Shown here: piece by piece, positions 40,987-48,477 of the stretch | Position numbering within the stretch: position 1 is the first letter of the stretch | Layout: each line of letters opens with the position of its first letter | Source of the DNA: Sinomonas sp. ASV322 | GTDB lineage: Bacteria > Actinomycetota > Actinomycetes > Actinomycetales > Micrococcaceae | Length of the DNA stretch: 64,000 nucleotides | Assembly: GCF_030908245.1 (NCBI RefSeq) | Contig: NZ_JAVFJJ010000010.1 | Location: forward strand, 62,001 to 126,000 | Direction: 5' to 3' | The notes under the pieces: model-generated | The model's database searches: none | What the model saw: the letters and a program-made list of their open reading frames with translations, nothing else | What the model was told of the DNA's origin: nothing | Position numbers and translations under genes: made by a program

Positions 40987-42132
40987 GTGGACGCGACGCC
41001 TGTGCATCCGAGCTGGCTCGGCGAGCCGGGATCGACTCGGGACGTGCTGTATCGGCTGCTGGTCGAGGGGCCCCTGTCTCGCAGCGCCCTCGCCGAGCGC
41101 CTCGGGCTCTCGGCGGCGAGCCTGAGCCGCGTGACCAAGCCGCTGCTGGCCTCCGGAGAGATCAGGGAGACGCCCGACCGCCACGTCGGGCCCACCGGCC
41201 GGCCCACTCAGCCGCTCGAGATCGACGCCGACCGCCATCATTTCATCGGCGTGAAGATCACGGGAACCCATGTTTATGCGGCGCTCGTGAACCTCCGCAC
41301 CGACGTCCTGGCCAGCGCACAGGCTCCTCTCGAGTCCACCGAGCCTCAGCGCGTCGCGGAGCTCGTGGCGCTCATGGCCAAGGAGCTCCGGGAACAGCAT
41401 CCCGTCCCCGTCTCGGGACTCGGCGCGTGCCTTGGCGGGCAGGTGCTGGACGACGGCGAAGTGGGCTACGCACCCTTCCTGCACTGGGAGAATGTCCCGT
41501 TCGCGAGGTATCTCGGCGGGCACACCGAGATACCTGTCACGGTGACGAACGATCTGAATGCCCTCACGCTCATCGAGCATTGGCGGGGTGCCGGACAAGG
41601 CGTGGCCAACCTCGTGATCCTCACGATAGGAGCCGGCGTGGGCTACGGACTCGTCATCAAGAACCAGCTGATCCATGATGCCAACGCGGGTCTGGGACAG
41701 GTGGGCCATACCCCTCTGGACGCGTCGGGGCCCACGTGCGACCTCGGCCATCGCGGGTGCGCGAACGTCATGCTGAGCATCCGGAACATCGAGGCGCACG
41801 CCTCAGTGTCGTTGGGGCGCGTCGTGAAGTATGACGAAGTGCTCCGGCTCGCCGAGGCAGGAGATCCGCTCGCGCGCGCCGCGGTGGATCAGGCGGGCTT
41901 CGCGCTGGGCCGCCTTCTCACGATCGCCTCAGGCTTCGCGATGCCCGAAAAGATCATCCTTACCGGCGAGGGCGTCGGCCTTGCCTACACGGCGGCCGAC
42001 GCCGTCGAGGCCGGCCGCCGACAAGACCGCGAGAGGCATGCCGCAGCAGTTCCCCTCGAATGCATCGAGGTGGACGACATCTATTGGGCGCGCGGAGCGG
42101 CGCTCGCGGCCATGCAGCAGCCGCGGTCCTGA
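40987..42132 (+). CDS. ROK-family transcriptional regulator
   Basis: 381 residues. N-terminal winged helix-turn-helix (DVLYRLLVEGPLSRSALAERLGLSAASLSRVTKPLLASGEI), then a ROK sugar-kinase-like domain with the ATP-like loop VILTIGAGVGYGLVIKN, GQVGHTPLD, and the zinc motif CDLGHRGCANVM (a CxxGxxGCxxx-type ROK motif). XylR/NagC-type repressor that probably senses a glucose oligosaccharide. GTG at 40987 with GAGGAGG 6-7 nt upstream is preferred; the longer open frame upstream is not family-like. Divergent from the sugar operon it presumably controls. Confidence 0.93.
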   Translation: MDATPVHPSWLGEPGSTRDVLYRLLVEGPLSRSALAERLGLSAASLSRVTKPLLASGEIRETPDRHVGPTGRPTQPLEIDADRHHFIGVKITGTHVYAALVNLRTDVLASAQAPLESTEPQRVAELVALMAKELREQHPVPVSGLGACLGGQVLDDGEVGYAPFLHWENVPFARYLGGHTEIPVTVTNDLNALTLIEHWRGAGQGVANLVILTIGAGVGYGLVIKNQLIHDANAGLGQVGHTPLDASGPTCDLGHRGCANVMLSIRNIEAHASVSLGRVVKYDEVLRLAEAGDPLARAAVDQAGFALGRLLTIASGFAMPEKIILTGEGVGLAYTAADAVEAGRRQDRERHAAAVPLECIEVDDIYWARGAALAAMQQPRS

Positions 42133-42294
42133 CTCGGGATCAGCCCTCCGACTGATAGCGAGCTGGCACGCCGATGCGCATCCGGCAGCGCCCCATGACC
42201 CGTGGCGCGAAGCTTTTGTTGCGAAACCCTCAGCATGTCCGGGCGAAGCGTGCCGCCTGCCTCGCATCCGGCAGTCGCTGCACTCACGCGAGCT

Positions 42295-43023
42295 TTACTC
42301 CGTGCGCTCGTACACCCACGGAAGGGACGTCAGGGTCAGGCGGTGCCGCGCGTTCCCGATTGCGCCGGGGTTGAGGTATTGCGCGTCGCCGTTCCACAGG
42401 ACCGCCTCGATCCGGCCGTTCTCGCCGAACAGCTGGAAGCTCGCGAACAGTCTGGGGCCGCGCTCAGCCGCCTCCGCAAGGGCGGCCGCCGACGACTCGG
42501 CGCCCACGAGTCCGTGGAGTGTGACCCACGTGGGCGGGAACAGCGCGAGCTGACCGGCCGCGTGCCGCTCAAGGGCGGCCGCGGGGGCAAGCCATGCGAA
42601 CGCGACGTGCTCGGACTCGTTGAGGACGATCTCGCCCCCCGGATCGGCCGCGAGGAAGAACCACGTGCGCAGCCGCCTCTCGGCGCGCTGCGGCGGGATC
42701 CAGCACGAGAGATCCACGAGATCGGATTCGTTGAGCGCGAGGCCCGTCTCCTCCGCGGTCTCGCGCACGGCCGCACGACGCGCGGCGAGGGGCACCGCGG
42801 CGGGGGCGGCGCCGTCGTCGTCCGCTCGGAGCCGGGCCGGATCGCCGGGGCGGAAGTCCTCCGGGTCCACCCGCCCGCCCGGGAACGCCCATGCGCCCGC
42901 GAACGAGCCTCGGCCGGGCCGTTCGAGCAGGAGCACCTCGACTCCAGCCTCGCCCTCTGGCCCGGAAGTGTCGCGGAGGATCACGACGGTCGCGGCGTCG
43001 TCGGCGGCCTGGGTCTCGGGCAT
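42295..43023 (-). CDS. NUDIX hydrolase (NUDT19/CoA-pyrophosphatase-like)
   Basis: 242 residues. VVILRDTSGPEGEAGVEVLLLERPGRGSFAGAWAFPGGRVDPEDF begins the Nudix fold. The Nudix box is split by a roughly 25-residue insert before RRAAVRETAEETGL (REUXEEXGU), the layout of the NUDT7/NUDT19 RP2p-like group that hydrolyses CoA or nucleotide diphosphates. The end LPWVYERTE is plain. The ATG at 43023 has CATACT 6 nt upstream on the minus strand. A longer frame upstream is Pro/Arg-rich and rejected. Confidence 0.9.
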   Translation of the reverse strand: MPETQAADDAATVVILRDTSGPEGEAGVEVLLLERPGRGSFAGAWAFPGGRVDPEDFRPGDPARLRADDDGAAPAAVPLAARRAAVRETAEETGLALNESDLVDLSCWIPPQRAERRLRTWFFLAADPGGEIVLNESEHVAFAWLAPAAALERHAAGQLALFPPTWVTLHGLVGAESSAAALAEAAERGPRLFASFQLFGENGRIEAVLWNGDAQYLNPGAIGNARHRLTLTSLPWVYERTE

Positions 43024-43029
43024 GCACCC

Positions 43030-43035
43030 AGTATG
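43030..43035 (-). promoter_or_regulatory. -10-like element CATACT, leaderless start
   Basis: On the minus strand CATACT-GGGTGC-ATG with a 6-nt gap. This promoter lies within the 26-bp gap after the HEPN-like gene, so the NUDIX gene may be transcribed separately from it. Confidence 0.5.
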
Positions 43036-43049
43036 GCGCGCGGGACGGG

Positions 43050-43952
43050 CTAGAGGGGCCGGAGCCGGCCGGTGCCCGGGCGGAGCCACCGGACGCCCTC
43101 GGCCTCGAGCACGTCGTGGACGCGGGGGCTGCTGCGGGACCACCGCTCGGGCGTGACGCACACGAGCGGCTCGAGCCCCTGCATCTTCGAAAACAGGAAC
43201 GCGCCGACGAGGGAAAGGTCATTGAGCGCCCGGTCGAAGAACGCAGGATCGTATTGCAGACCCGGGTCATATTTGAACGCCGACTCCTCGAGAAGCTGCC
43301 CGTAGTCCTCCGGGTCGCCGAAGAGCTCCGCGACCATGGGGCGCACGCCACCGTGCACGACAAATCGATTCCGGAGCTCTTTCATCCGGTAGATCAGATT
43401 GATCGTGTCGGGAGCGAGCACCGCGCGCACCCGCAAATCGTCCTTGACCCGCTTGGACAGGATGATCTTGTCCACGAGCACGTTCCTCGCGGCGCCCTCG
43501 CTCAGCCTGCGCACCCACGCGAGCTGCTTGATATACAGCTCGATGACCTTGAAGAATTCGATGATGGCGCTCTCGGGATCGGCCAGGAGCGCATAACCGC
43601 GGGACAACGTGAAGCACGCCTGGATCTGGTAAGGGCTGTTGGATCTCTCGAGGTGGAGGATGGCGTCCGTGACGTCCTGCGAATACCGATTCTCCCCAGG
43701 CTCATCCTCGGACGGAATAGCCGAGAAAGTGCCCGACGAACGCTCGATGAGCCCTTGGCCCTCATAGACGCCGAGCAAGGCCAGCGCCATGGAAAGCCTC
43801 TTGAACGCGGCCTTCCGGTCCAGCTCGTCCGAACACCGCAGCACCACCGACCGCGCGCCGTCGCCGCCGAGGTCGAGCCCATAGACCGGGTATTCCAGAC
43901 CCGAGGACGGGACGGGAACCAGCGGAAACGTATAGGCATAGCTGCGAGCCAT
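43050..43952 (-). CDS. hypothetical protein with a HEPN-like C-terminal helical domain
   Basis: 300 residues, soluble, helical, no signal. The middle reads AIIEFFKVIELYIKQLAWVRRLSEGAARNVLVDKII and then MKELRNRFVVHGG. The Arg-Asn-x4-His element at the start of a helix, after a long helix with aromatic and charged residues, fits the RX4-6H motif of HEPN domains. The N-terminal half (about 1-95) is beta-like and unassigned. Codon use is a little more AT-rich than the neighbours. HEPN proteins are often RNases or adaptors in toxin and phage-defence systems, but no partner gene is adjacent. Assignment by pattern only. Confidence 0.6.
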   Translation of the reverse strand: MARSYAYTFPLVPVPSSGLEYPVYGLDLGGDGARSVVLRCSDELDRKAAFKRLSMALALLGVYEGQGLIERSSGTFSAIPSEDEPGENRYSQDVTDAILHLERSNSPYQIQACFTLSRGYALLADPESAIIEFFKVIELYIKQLAWVRRLSEGAARNVLVDKIILSKRVKDDLRVRAVLAPDTINLIYRMKELRNRFVVHGGVRPMVAELFGDPEDYGQLLEESAFKYDPGLQYDPAFFDRALNDLSLVGAFLFSKMQGLEPLVCVTPERWSRSSPRVHDVLEAEGVRWLRPGTGRLRPL

Positions 43953-44002
43953 GCCTCAATTCTGAGGGACCCCTCGGGGCCGGGGCGGGCCGTGCGCGGT
44001 CG

Positions 44003-44008
44003 TACGCT
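44003..44008 (+). promoter_or_regulatory. -10-like element TACGCT, leaderless start
   Basis: TACGCT-AGAAGGC-GTG with a 7-nt gap to the multicopper oxidase start. AAGG is only 1-3 nt from the GTG, so it is not a working ribosome-binding site. Confidence 0.6.
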
Positions 44009-44015
44009 AGAAGGC

Positions 44016-45503
44016 GTGCTTCTTTCCCGCCGCCAGTTCCTCCGCGCCACCGCGGCGGCCACCGTGCTGGCCCCGGCCCTTGCGTCGAGCCTCTCCTCGT
44101 GCGCCGCGCCCGAGGACGTCCCCAAGGTCGGGTTCGGCACGCCGCTTCCGGTCCCGCCCCTCGCGGAATCGCGGCTCGACGGCGACGTGCGCGTCTTCTC
44201 GCTCGCCGCGCAGGCGGGCAAGCACGAGTTCGTCCCCGGCAAGCCCGCCGACTCGATGGGCTACAACGGCTCCCACCTCGGCCCCACGCTCCGCGCGGCA
44301 CGCGGCGAACGCGTCCGCATCGACATCCGCAATCAGCTCGGCGATCCCACGACCCTCCACTTCCACGGCATGCGGCTCCCGGCGGCGGACGACGGCGGCC
44401 CGCACCTCGCGATCGACCCGGGGGCATCGTCGTCGCCCGCCTGGACGATCGACCAGCCCGCCGCAACGCTCTGGTACCACCCCCACCCGCACGGGAGCAC
44501 CGAGAAGCAGCTTTCGCTCGGGCTCGTGGGAATGTTCTTCGTAGACGAGCCCGGCGCGGGCGTCGCGCTACCCCATACGTACGGCGTCGATGATTTCCCT
44601 CTGATCGTCCAGGACCGCCGCCTGGACTCGAACGGCCAGCTCACGTTCGACTCCTCCGGCAATTCCCTCGGCACGCTCGGCAACTCGATCGCGGCGAACG
44701 GCGTCCTCGGCGCGTCGCTCAAGGTCACGACCGCCCGCGTGCGCCTTCGGCTCCTCAACGCGAGCGGCGGTCGCTGGTTCAACTTCGGCTTCGCGGACGG
44801 GCGCACCTTCCACGTCGTGGCGTCCGACGGCGGGCTCCTCGCCGCCCCGACGCCGGTTACGCGGGTGCAGCTCTCCCCCGCGGAACGCGCGGAGATCGTC
44901 GTCTCGGTGACTCCGGGCGAGTCGATCATGCTCCGCTCGTTCTCGCCGGACCTCGGCTCGGTGAACCCCGCCTCCTCGTTCGGGGGCGGCAAGGACTTCG
45001 ACGTCCTGCGGCTCGACGCGGCGGCGAGCCTCACGCCGTCGCCCGCTCTGCCCGCGGCGCTCGCTGCGATTCCGGCCCTCGACGTCTCCGGGGCCCACAT
45101 CCGCAGCTTCACGCTCAACGGCCGGAACATCAACAACCACACGGTGGACATGAACCGCGTCGACGAGATCGTGAAGAAGAGCTCGACCGAGGTGTGGCTC
45201 GTGGACAACACCAACGCGTATCAGCACAACTTCCATGTGCACGGCGTGCAGTTCCAGCTGCTCGACGTCAACGGGACGCCGCCACCCGCGCATCTGCGCG
45301 GGTGGAAAGATACGATCCCACTGCTCCCCGGCGATCGGAGCCGCATCGCGATGCAGATGCCTGCGTATGCCGACGTGAAGGTCCCGTACATGTACCACTG
45401 CCACGTCGTCACGCATGAGGACCAGGGGATGATGGGGCAGTACCTCGTGACCGAGGACGGCACGGGACCGTCGGCCCTCTCGATGGAGGGCATGCACCAC
45501 TAG
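44016..45503 (+). CDS. Tat-exported multicopper oxidase
   Basis: 495 residues. The N-terminus SRRQFLRATAAATVLAPALA is a Tat signal, followed by a lipobox-like LSSC (Cys29). Copper sites are evident: HFHG (about 115), YHPHPHG (about 155), NFHVHGVQF and the T1 motif MYHCHVVTHEDQGMMGQYLV with axial Met. Length and order match three-domain CueO/SufI-like oxidases. It probably oxidises Cu(I) or phenolics outside the membrane using O2. The GTG start follows TACGCT by 7 nt. Ends at the palindrome 45505-45534. Confidence 0.94.
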   Translation: MLLSRRQFLRATAAATVLAPALASSLSSCAAPEDVPKVGFGTPLPVPPLAESRLDGDVRVFSLAAQAGKHEFVPGKPADSMGYNGSHLGPTLRAARGERVRIDIRNQLGDPTTLHFHGMRLPAADDGGPHLAIDPGASSSPAWTIDQPAATLWYHPHPHGSTEKQLSLGLVGMFFVDEPGAGVALPHTYGVDDFPLIVQDRRLDSNGQLTFDSSGNSLGTLGNSIAANGVLGASLKVTTARVRLRLLNASGGRWFNFGFADGRTFHVVASDGGLLAAPTPVTRVQLSPAERAEIVVSVTPGESIMLRSFSPDLGSVNPASSFGGGKDFDVLRLDAAASLTPSPALPAALAAIPALDVSGAHIRSFTLNGRNINNHTVDMNRVDEIVKKSSTEVWLVDNTNAYQHNFHVHGVQFQLLDVNGTPPPAHLRGWKDTIPLLPGDRSRIAMQMPAYADVKVPYMYHCHVVTHEDQGMMGQYLVTEDGTGPSALSMEGMHH

Positions 45504-45504
45504 C

Positions 45505-45534
45505 GTCCCTTCCAGTACGCGTACTCGAAGGGAC
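45505..45534. repeat. 30-bp palindrome with AGTACGCGTACT core
   Basis: GTCCCTTC (45505-45512), C, AGTACGCGTACT (45514-45525), C, GAAGGGAC (45527-45534): symmetrical except for the C/C opposition. It begins 1 nt after the multicopper oxidase stop. No T-run follows. Same family as 2904-2943. Confidence 0.85.
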
Positions 45535-45666
45535 ACCGACCGTCGTGTACGCGTTCCCAGCCGCAGACGATCGCGCGACCGCGACATTCCGCGGCCGAGC
45601 ACCTGGCCGAGGCCCGGCCACGCGCGAAACCCGTACAGGACTGAACGGGTTTGAGGCGGCCCGTCG

Positions 45667-45678
45667 TGTACGCGTACA
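45667..45678. repeat. partial copy of the GTACGCGTAC palindrome
   Basis: TGTACGCGTACA followed by GGAAGGG, without the left CCTTCC arm. CGTCGTGTACGCGT occurs both here and at about 45541. The stretch 45535-45752 otherwise holds no gene and presumably the promoter of the ABM gene. Confidence 0.6.
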
Positions 45679-45752
45679 GGAAGGGTCGCCTGGATCGGGT
45701 ACGGTTCGACTAGTCCGGTCCGCCGACCAGCCCCCACGAGCCAAGGAGCACC

Positions 45753-46064
45753 ATGACCGTCGTCGTCACTGCCGTCTTCCACCCCGCTGAGGGCCAGCGC
45801 GAGCAGCTCGTCGAGGCCCTTCGCTCGACCATGCCCGCCGTCCACGAGGAGGACGGGTGCCTGCTCTACGCGATCCACGACGCCTCCGACGGCACGATCA
45901 CCATGATCGAGAAGTGGACCTCGGCCCAGCACCTCGACGCCCACGCGCGCGGCACCGCGGTCGCGGCGCTTCAGGCCGTGGTCGACCCGCTCGTCGCGCG
46001 CCCGACGGTCGTCACGACGATGACCCCGCTCAAGGCTGGAACCCCGGAGCAGGGACTCCTCTAG
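45753..46064 (+). CDS. ABM-domain putative quinol monooxygenase
   Basis: 103 residues. VVTAVFHPAEGQREQLVEALRSTMPAVHEEDGCLLYAIHDA and ITMIEKWTSAQHLDAHARGTAVAALQ give the YgiN-like ferredoxin fold with the conserved E(x)KW and HLxxH segment. Such proteins form dimers and may handle quinols or other reactive aromatics. AAGGAG lies 6 nt before the ATG. Monocistronic. Confidence 0.9.
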   Translation: MTVVVTAVFHPAEGQREQLVEALRSTMPAVHEEDGCLLYAIHDASDGTITMIEKWTSAQHLDAHARGTAVAALQAVVDPLVARPTVVTTMTPLKAGTPEQGLL

Positions 46065-46189
46065 CCCGGGGCCAGCCCCGACGCGGCCGTCCGGGCTCCC
46101 CAGTTACAGCGCCGGGCTCCCCAACTTTGACGACCACAACCTGAGCAGGGCCGCGGCGTTCCGGGTGAGTTCCGCCGTCGTCCGGCCAA

Positions 46190-46228
46190 GAGTTGGAGAC
46201 GTTGGCGGAAGAACTGGGGACGTTGGCG
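46190..46228. repeat. 21-bp-period tandem repeat around GACGTTGGCG
   Basis: TTGGAGACGTTGGCG (46193-46207) and TGGGGACGTTGGCG (46215-46228) repeat with a 21-bp period. CCCCAACTTTGACG (about 46110) is a related half in the opposite sense. Within a 207-bp gap between convergent genes with no other feature. Confidence 0.5.
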
Positions 46229-46271
46229 CAGGGCCGAGAAGGATCCCTGCAGAACCCGGGCCCAGCCGAGC

Positions 46272-47195
46272 TCAGTACCCCGCCGCCGGGTCGACGAGCC
46301 CCTCGAGCGGAAGGCCCATCGCGAAGCGCCGAACGTTGATCTCGACCCGCTCGCCGAGGAGCGGCCGGATCATCTCGAGGGTGTCGGCCGTGTGCGGCGT
46401 GATGAGGGCGCGGGGCTCGTCCCACAGGGGGTGGCCGTCCGGGAGGGGTTCGGGGTCGGTCACGTCAAGGCCCGCCCCGAGGATGCGCCCGTCCGCAAGG
46501 GCGCGGACCAAAGCGTCAGTGTCCACAAGCCCGCCCCGCGCGATATTCACGAGCACCGAGCCCGGCTTCATGACCGCGAGCTCGGCCTCGCCGATGAGCT
46601 TGGAAGTTCCAGGGGTCAGCGCCGCCGCAACGACCACGACGTCGGCCTCGGGGAGCAACTCGGGGAGGTGCTCCGCCGTCGTCGTCCGCCGCGCGCCGGG
46701 GACGGGCGCGTCGGTGCGCCGCACGACGTCGATCTGCATGTCGAACGCGGCAAGGAGCCGCAGGAGCTCGATCCCGATCCCACCCGCGCCGATCACGAGC
46801 GCCGTGAGCCCGTGCAGCGACGTGCCCGCGGGCCGCCCCCATGCACGGGCGGCGGCGCGCTCGGGCAAGTGCCGGTACAGGGCGAGCGTGAGCGCGAGGG
46901 CGTGCTCAGCCACGGGCTTCGCGTAGGCGCCCTTCGCGCTCGTCCAGACCTTGTCGGGATGCGCGGCGAGGGCGTGCGTGTACGATTCGATGCCCGCCGA
47001 GGGGAGCTGGACCCAGCGCACCGACGGCGTCGCGTCGAGGATGTCCTGGAGCGCGTGCTTGTCGTTGCCATGGTCGAGGACGAGGGCGTCGGGCTGCTCC
47101 CCGAGGCCGACGACGACGCCGCCCGCCGCGGCGATGGCATCGGTGAGGAAGGGCAGGACGTCGCCGTGGATCGCGATGCGGGGAGTTGTGGTCAT
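46272..47195 (-). CDS. D-2-hydroxyacid dehydrogenase family protein
   Basis: 307 residues. The NAD-binding Rossmann loop ALVIGAGGIGIELLRLLAAF lies at about 133. NIARGGLVDTDALVRAL (catalytic Arg region), DVTDPEPLPDGHPLWDEPRALITPHTA (catalytic Glu and His) and the N-terminal substrate domain match the D-isomer 2-hydroxyacid dehydrogenases. It reduces a 2-keto acid or oxidises a D-hydroxy acid; substrate unknown. The ATG at 47195 is fixed by TACGCT 6 nt upstream on the minus strand; a much longer frame upstream is Arg-rich and rejected. Confidence 0.92.
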   Translation of the reverse strand: MTTTPRIAIHGDVLPFLTDAIAAAGGVVVGLGEQPDALVLDHGNDKHALQDILDATPSVRWVQLPSAGIESYTHALAAHPDKVWTSAKGAYAKPVAEHALALTLALYRHLPERAAARAWGRPAGTSLHGLTALVIGAGGIGIELLRLLAAFDMQIDVVRRTDAPVPGARRTTTAEHLPELLPEADVVVVAAALTPGTSKLIGEAELAVMKPGSVLVNIARGGLVDTDALVRALADGRILGAGLDVTDPEPLPDGHPLWDEPRALITPHTADTLEMIRPLLGERVEINVRRFAMGLPLEGLVDPAAGY

Positions 47196-47201
47196 GGGCA
47201 C

Positions 47202-47207
47202 AGCGTA
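47202..47207 (-). promoter_or_regulatory. -10-like element TACGCT, leaderless start
   Basis: On the minus strand TACGCT-GTGCCC-ATG, 6-nt gap. Only about 80 bp separates this start from the divergent 2H phosphoesterase gene. Confidence 0.65.
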
Positions 47208-47264
47208 ATGGCGCAGCCTGAGCGTAGGGCCTGAGCGTGGAGCCTGAACATGGGCCCCGAACCG

Positions 47265-47270
47265 TAGGAT
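47265..47270 (+). promoter_or_regulatory. -10-like element TAGGAT, leaderless start
   Basis: TAGGAT-CAGGTG-GTG, 6-nt gap to the GTG at 47277. The preceding GTG at 47274 would leave only 3 nt, so 47277 is preferred as start. Confidence 0.6.
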
Positions 47271-47276
47271 CAGGTG

Positions 47277-47783
47277 GTGCATCGATTCGCCGTCGTCCTC
47301 CCCCTCGCGCCCATGGCGCTCGGCGAGCGCTACGCCGTGCGGGACTGGCCCCTCCATGTGACCGTCACCCCGGTTTTCGCGACGCGGGCGACGACGCCGA
47401 TGCTCGCCGCACGCATGGGCGAGGTCGCCGCCCAGCACGGTCCGGTCGACGCCGTCGCGGGGCCGCCCGAGCTCTTCGGCCCGCGGCACGACACGCCCGT
47501 GGCGCTCCTGGACTGCCCCGAGGTCCGCGCGATGCATGCCGTGCTCACGGATGCGCTCGCACCGTTCGGCATCGCGTTCGACTCGCCGGGCTACTCGGGG
47601 GAGGGCTTCCGCCCGCATGTCACGGCGACGTCGAAGGGCGCCGCGGCCGAGGGCCAGAAGCTGTGGCTTGCCCAGCTCGCACTCGTGGACATGGAGCCGG
47701 GGCCGGGCCCGGGGCGCCCGCAGGTCGTGGCGGTCGCGGCACTCGACGCGAGAACCCCCGCCGTTTCCACTGAGGGCGTCTGA
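47277..47783 (+). CDS. 2H phosphoesterase (2'-5' RNA ligase family)
   Basis: 168 residues. Two HxT motifs mark the active site: LHVTVTP near residue 26 and PHVTATS near residue 113. The middle reads VDAVAGPPELFGPRHDTPVALLD. Family members hydrolyse or ligate 2'-5' phosphodiester or cyclic-nucleotide bonds. Divergent from the hydroxyacid dehydrogenase, with no obvious functional link. The start follows TAGGAT by 6 nt. Confidence 0.87.
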   Translation: MHRFAVVLPLAPMALGERYAVRDWPLHVTVTPVFATRATTPMLAARMGEVAAQHGPVDAVAGPPELFGPRHDTPVALLDCPEVRAMHAVLTDALAPFGIAFDSPGYSGEGFRPHVTATSKGAAAEGQKLWLAQLALVDMEPGPGPGRPQVVAVAALDARTPAVSTEGV

Positions 47784-47893
47784 AACGTCCCACTGAGAAC
47801 AAGCATCAATTCGTGCTTCCGGTGGCAAACCAAAATTCACTCGCCAGAAAAGACATTGAGAGACATGCGCGTCGCTGATCAACCCGTGCGGCA

Positions 47894-48424
47894 TCAACGC
47901 GACGCGTCGCGGTAGCCGACGTGGACCTCGGCGTCGAGGCCCCGCAGCGAGCTCAGCTTCGACAGGAGCCCGAACAGCTCGGCGGCCTGCTCAGGGGTCA
48001 GGCCGTCGACGATCGCGGCCTCCTGCGCCTCGGCGGCATATCGCAGCGAACGGAGCACAGAGACCCCGGATTCGGTCAGGCGGAGTTCCTGGATCCGGCG
48101 GTCGGCGGAGCTCCGCGTCCGCGTGACGAGCCCGGCGCCCTCGAGCCGGTCGATGAGCGCAACGACCCGGCTCTGGACCGAGCCGAGCGTGTCGGAGAGC
48201 TCCCGCTGGCTGATGCCCGGGGACCGGCCGATGATGCGGACGACGCCGGCCTCCGAGGGGGTGATGCCCAGGCCACGCGTCTGGTCGGCGAAGAGCTCGG
48301 TTGCGTGCGCGCCGAGCTGCGAGAGCAGGAATCCGATGCGGGCCGGGCGTCCTCCGGTCGGCATGGGGCCGGCCGGCATGAGCCCGCCCGGTCTCGATCC
48401 GTCTGGCCTCGAACTCTCTGGCAT
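47894..48424 (-). CDS. MarR-family transcriptional regulator
   Basis: 176 residues from the ATG at 48424. A winged helix-turn-helix reads GRSPGISQRELSDTLGSVQSRVVALIDRLEGAGLVTRTRSSADRRIQELRLTESG, including the DRR wing typical of MarR. The N-terminal 20 residues are Pro/Gly-rich. TATTGT lies 6 nt before this ATG; an earlier in-frame ATG at 48451 would sit upstream of that promoter and is not favoured. Divergent from a membrane protein it likely controls. Confidence 0.92.
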   Translation of the reverse strand: MPESSRPDGSRPGGLMPAGPMPTGGRPARIGFLLSQLGAHATELFADQTRGLGITPSEAGVVRIIGRSPGISQRELSDTLGSVQSRVVALIDRLEGAGLVTRTRSSADRRIQELRLTESGVSVLRSLRYAAEAQEAAIVDGLTPEQAAELFGLLSKLSSLRGLDAEVHVGYRDASR

Positions 48425-48430
48425 GGATCC

Positions 48431-48470
48431 ACAATACAGCATTGACTGCATGATTCACTAGGTGAATAAT
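48431..48470. promoter_or_regulatory. divergent promoters with shared palindromic operator
   Basis: ATTCAC-TAG-GTGAAT (48453-48467) is a perfect inverted repeat. On the minus strand it covers the -35 position of the MarR promoter (TATTGT at 48436-48431). On the plus strand it overlaps AATAAT (48465-48470), 7 nt before the membrane-protein ATG. One bound regulator could block both promoters. Confidence 0.75.
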
Positions 48471-48477
48471 TACAGCT

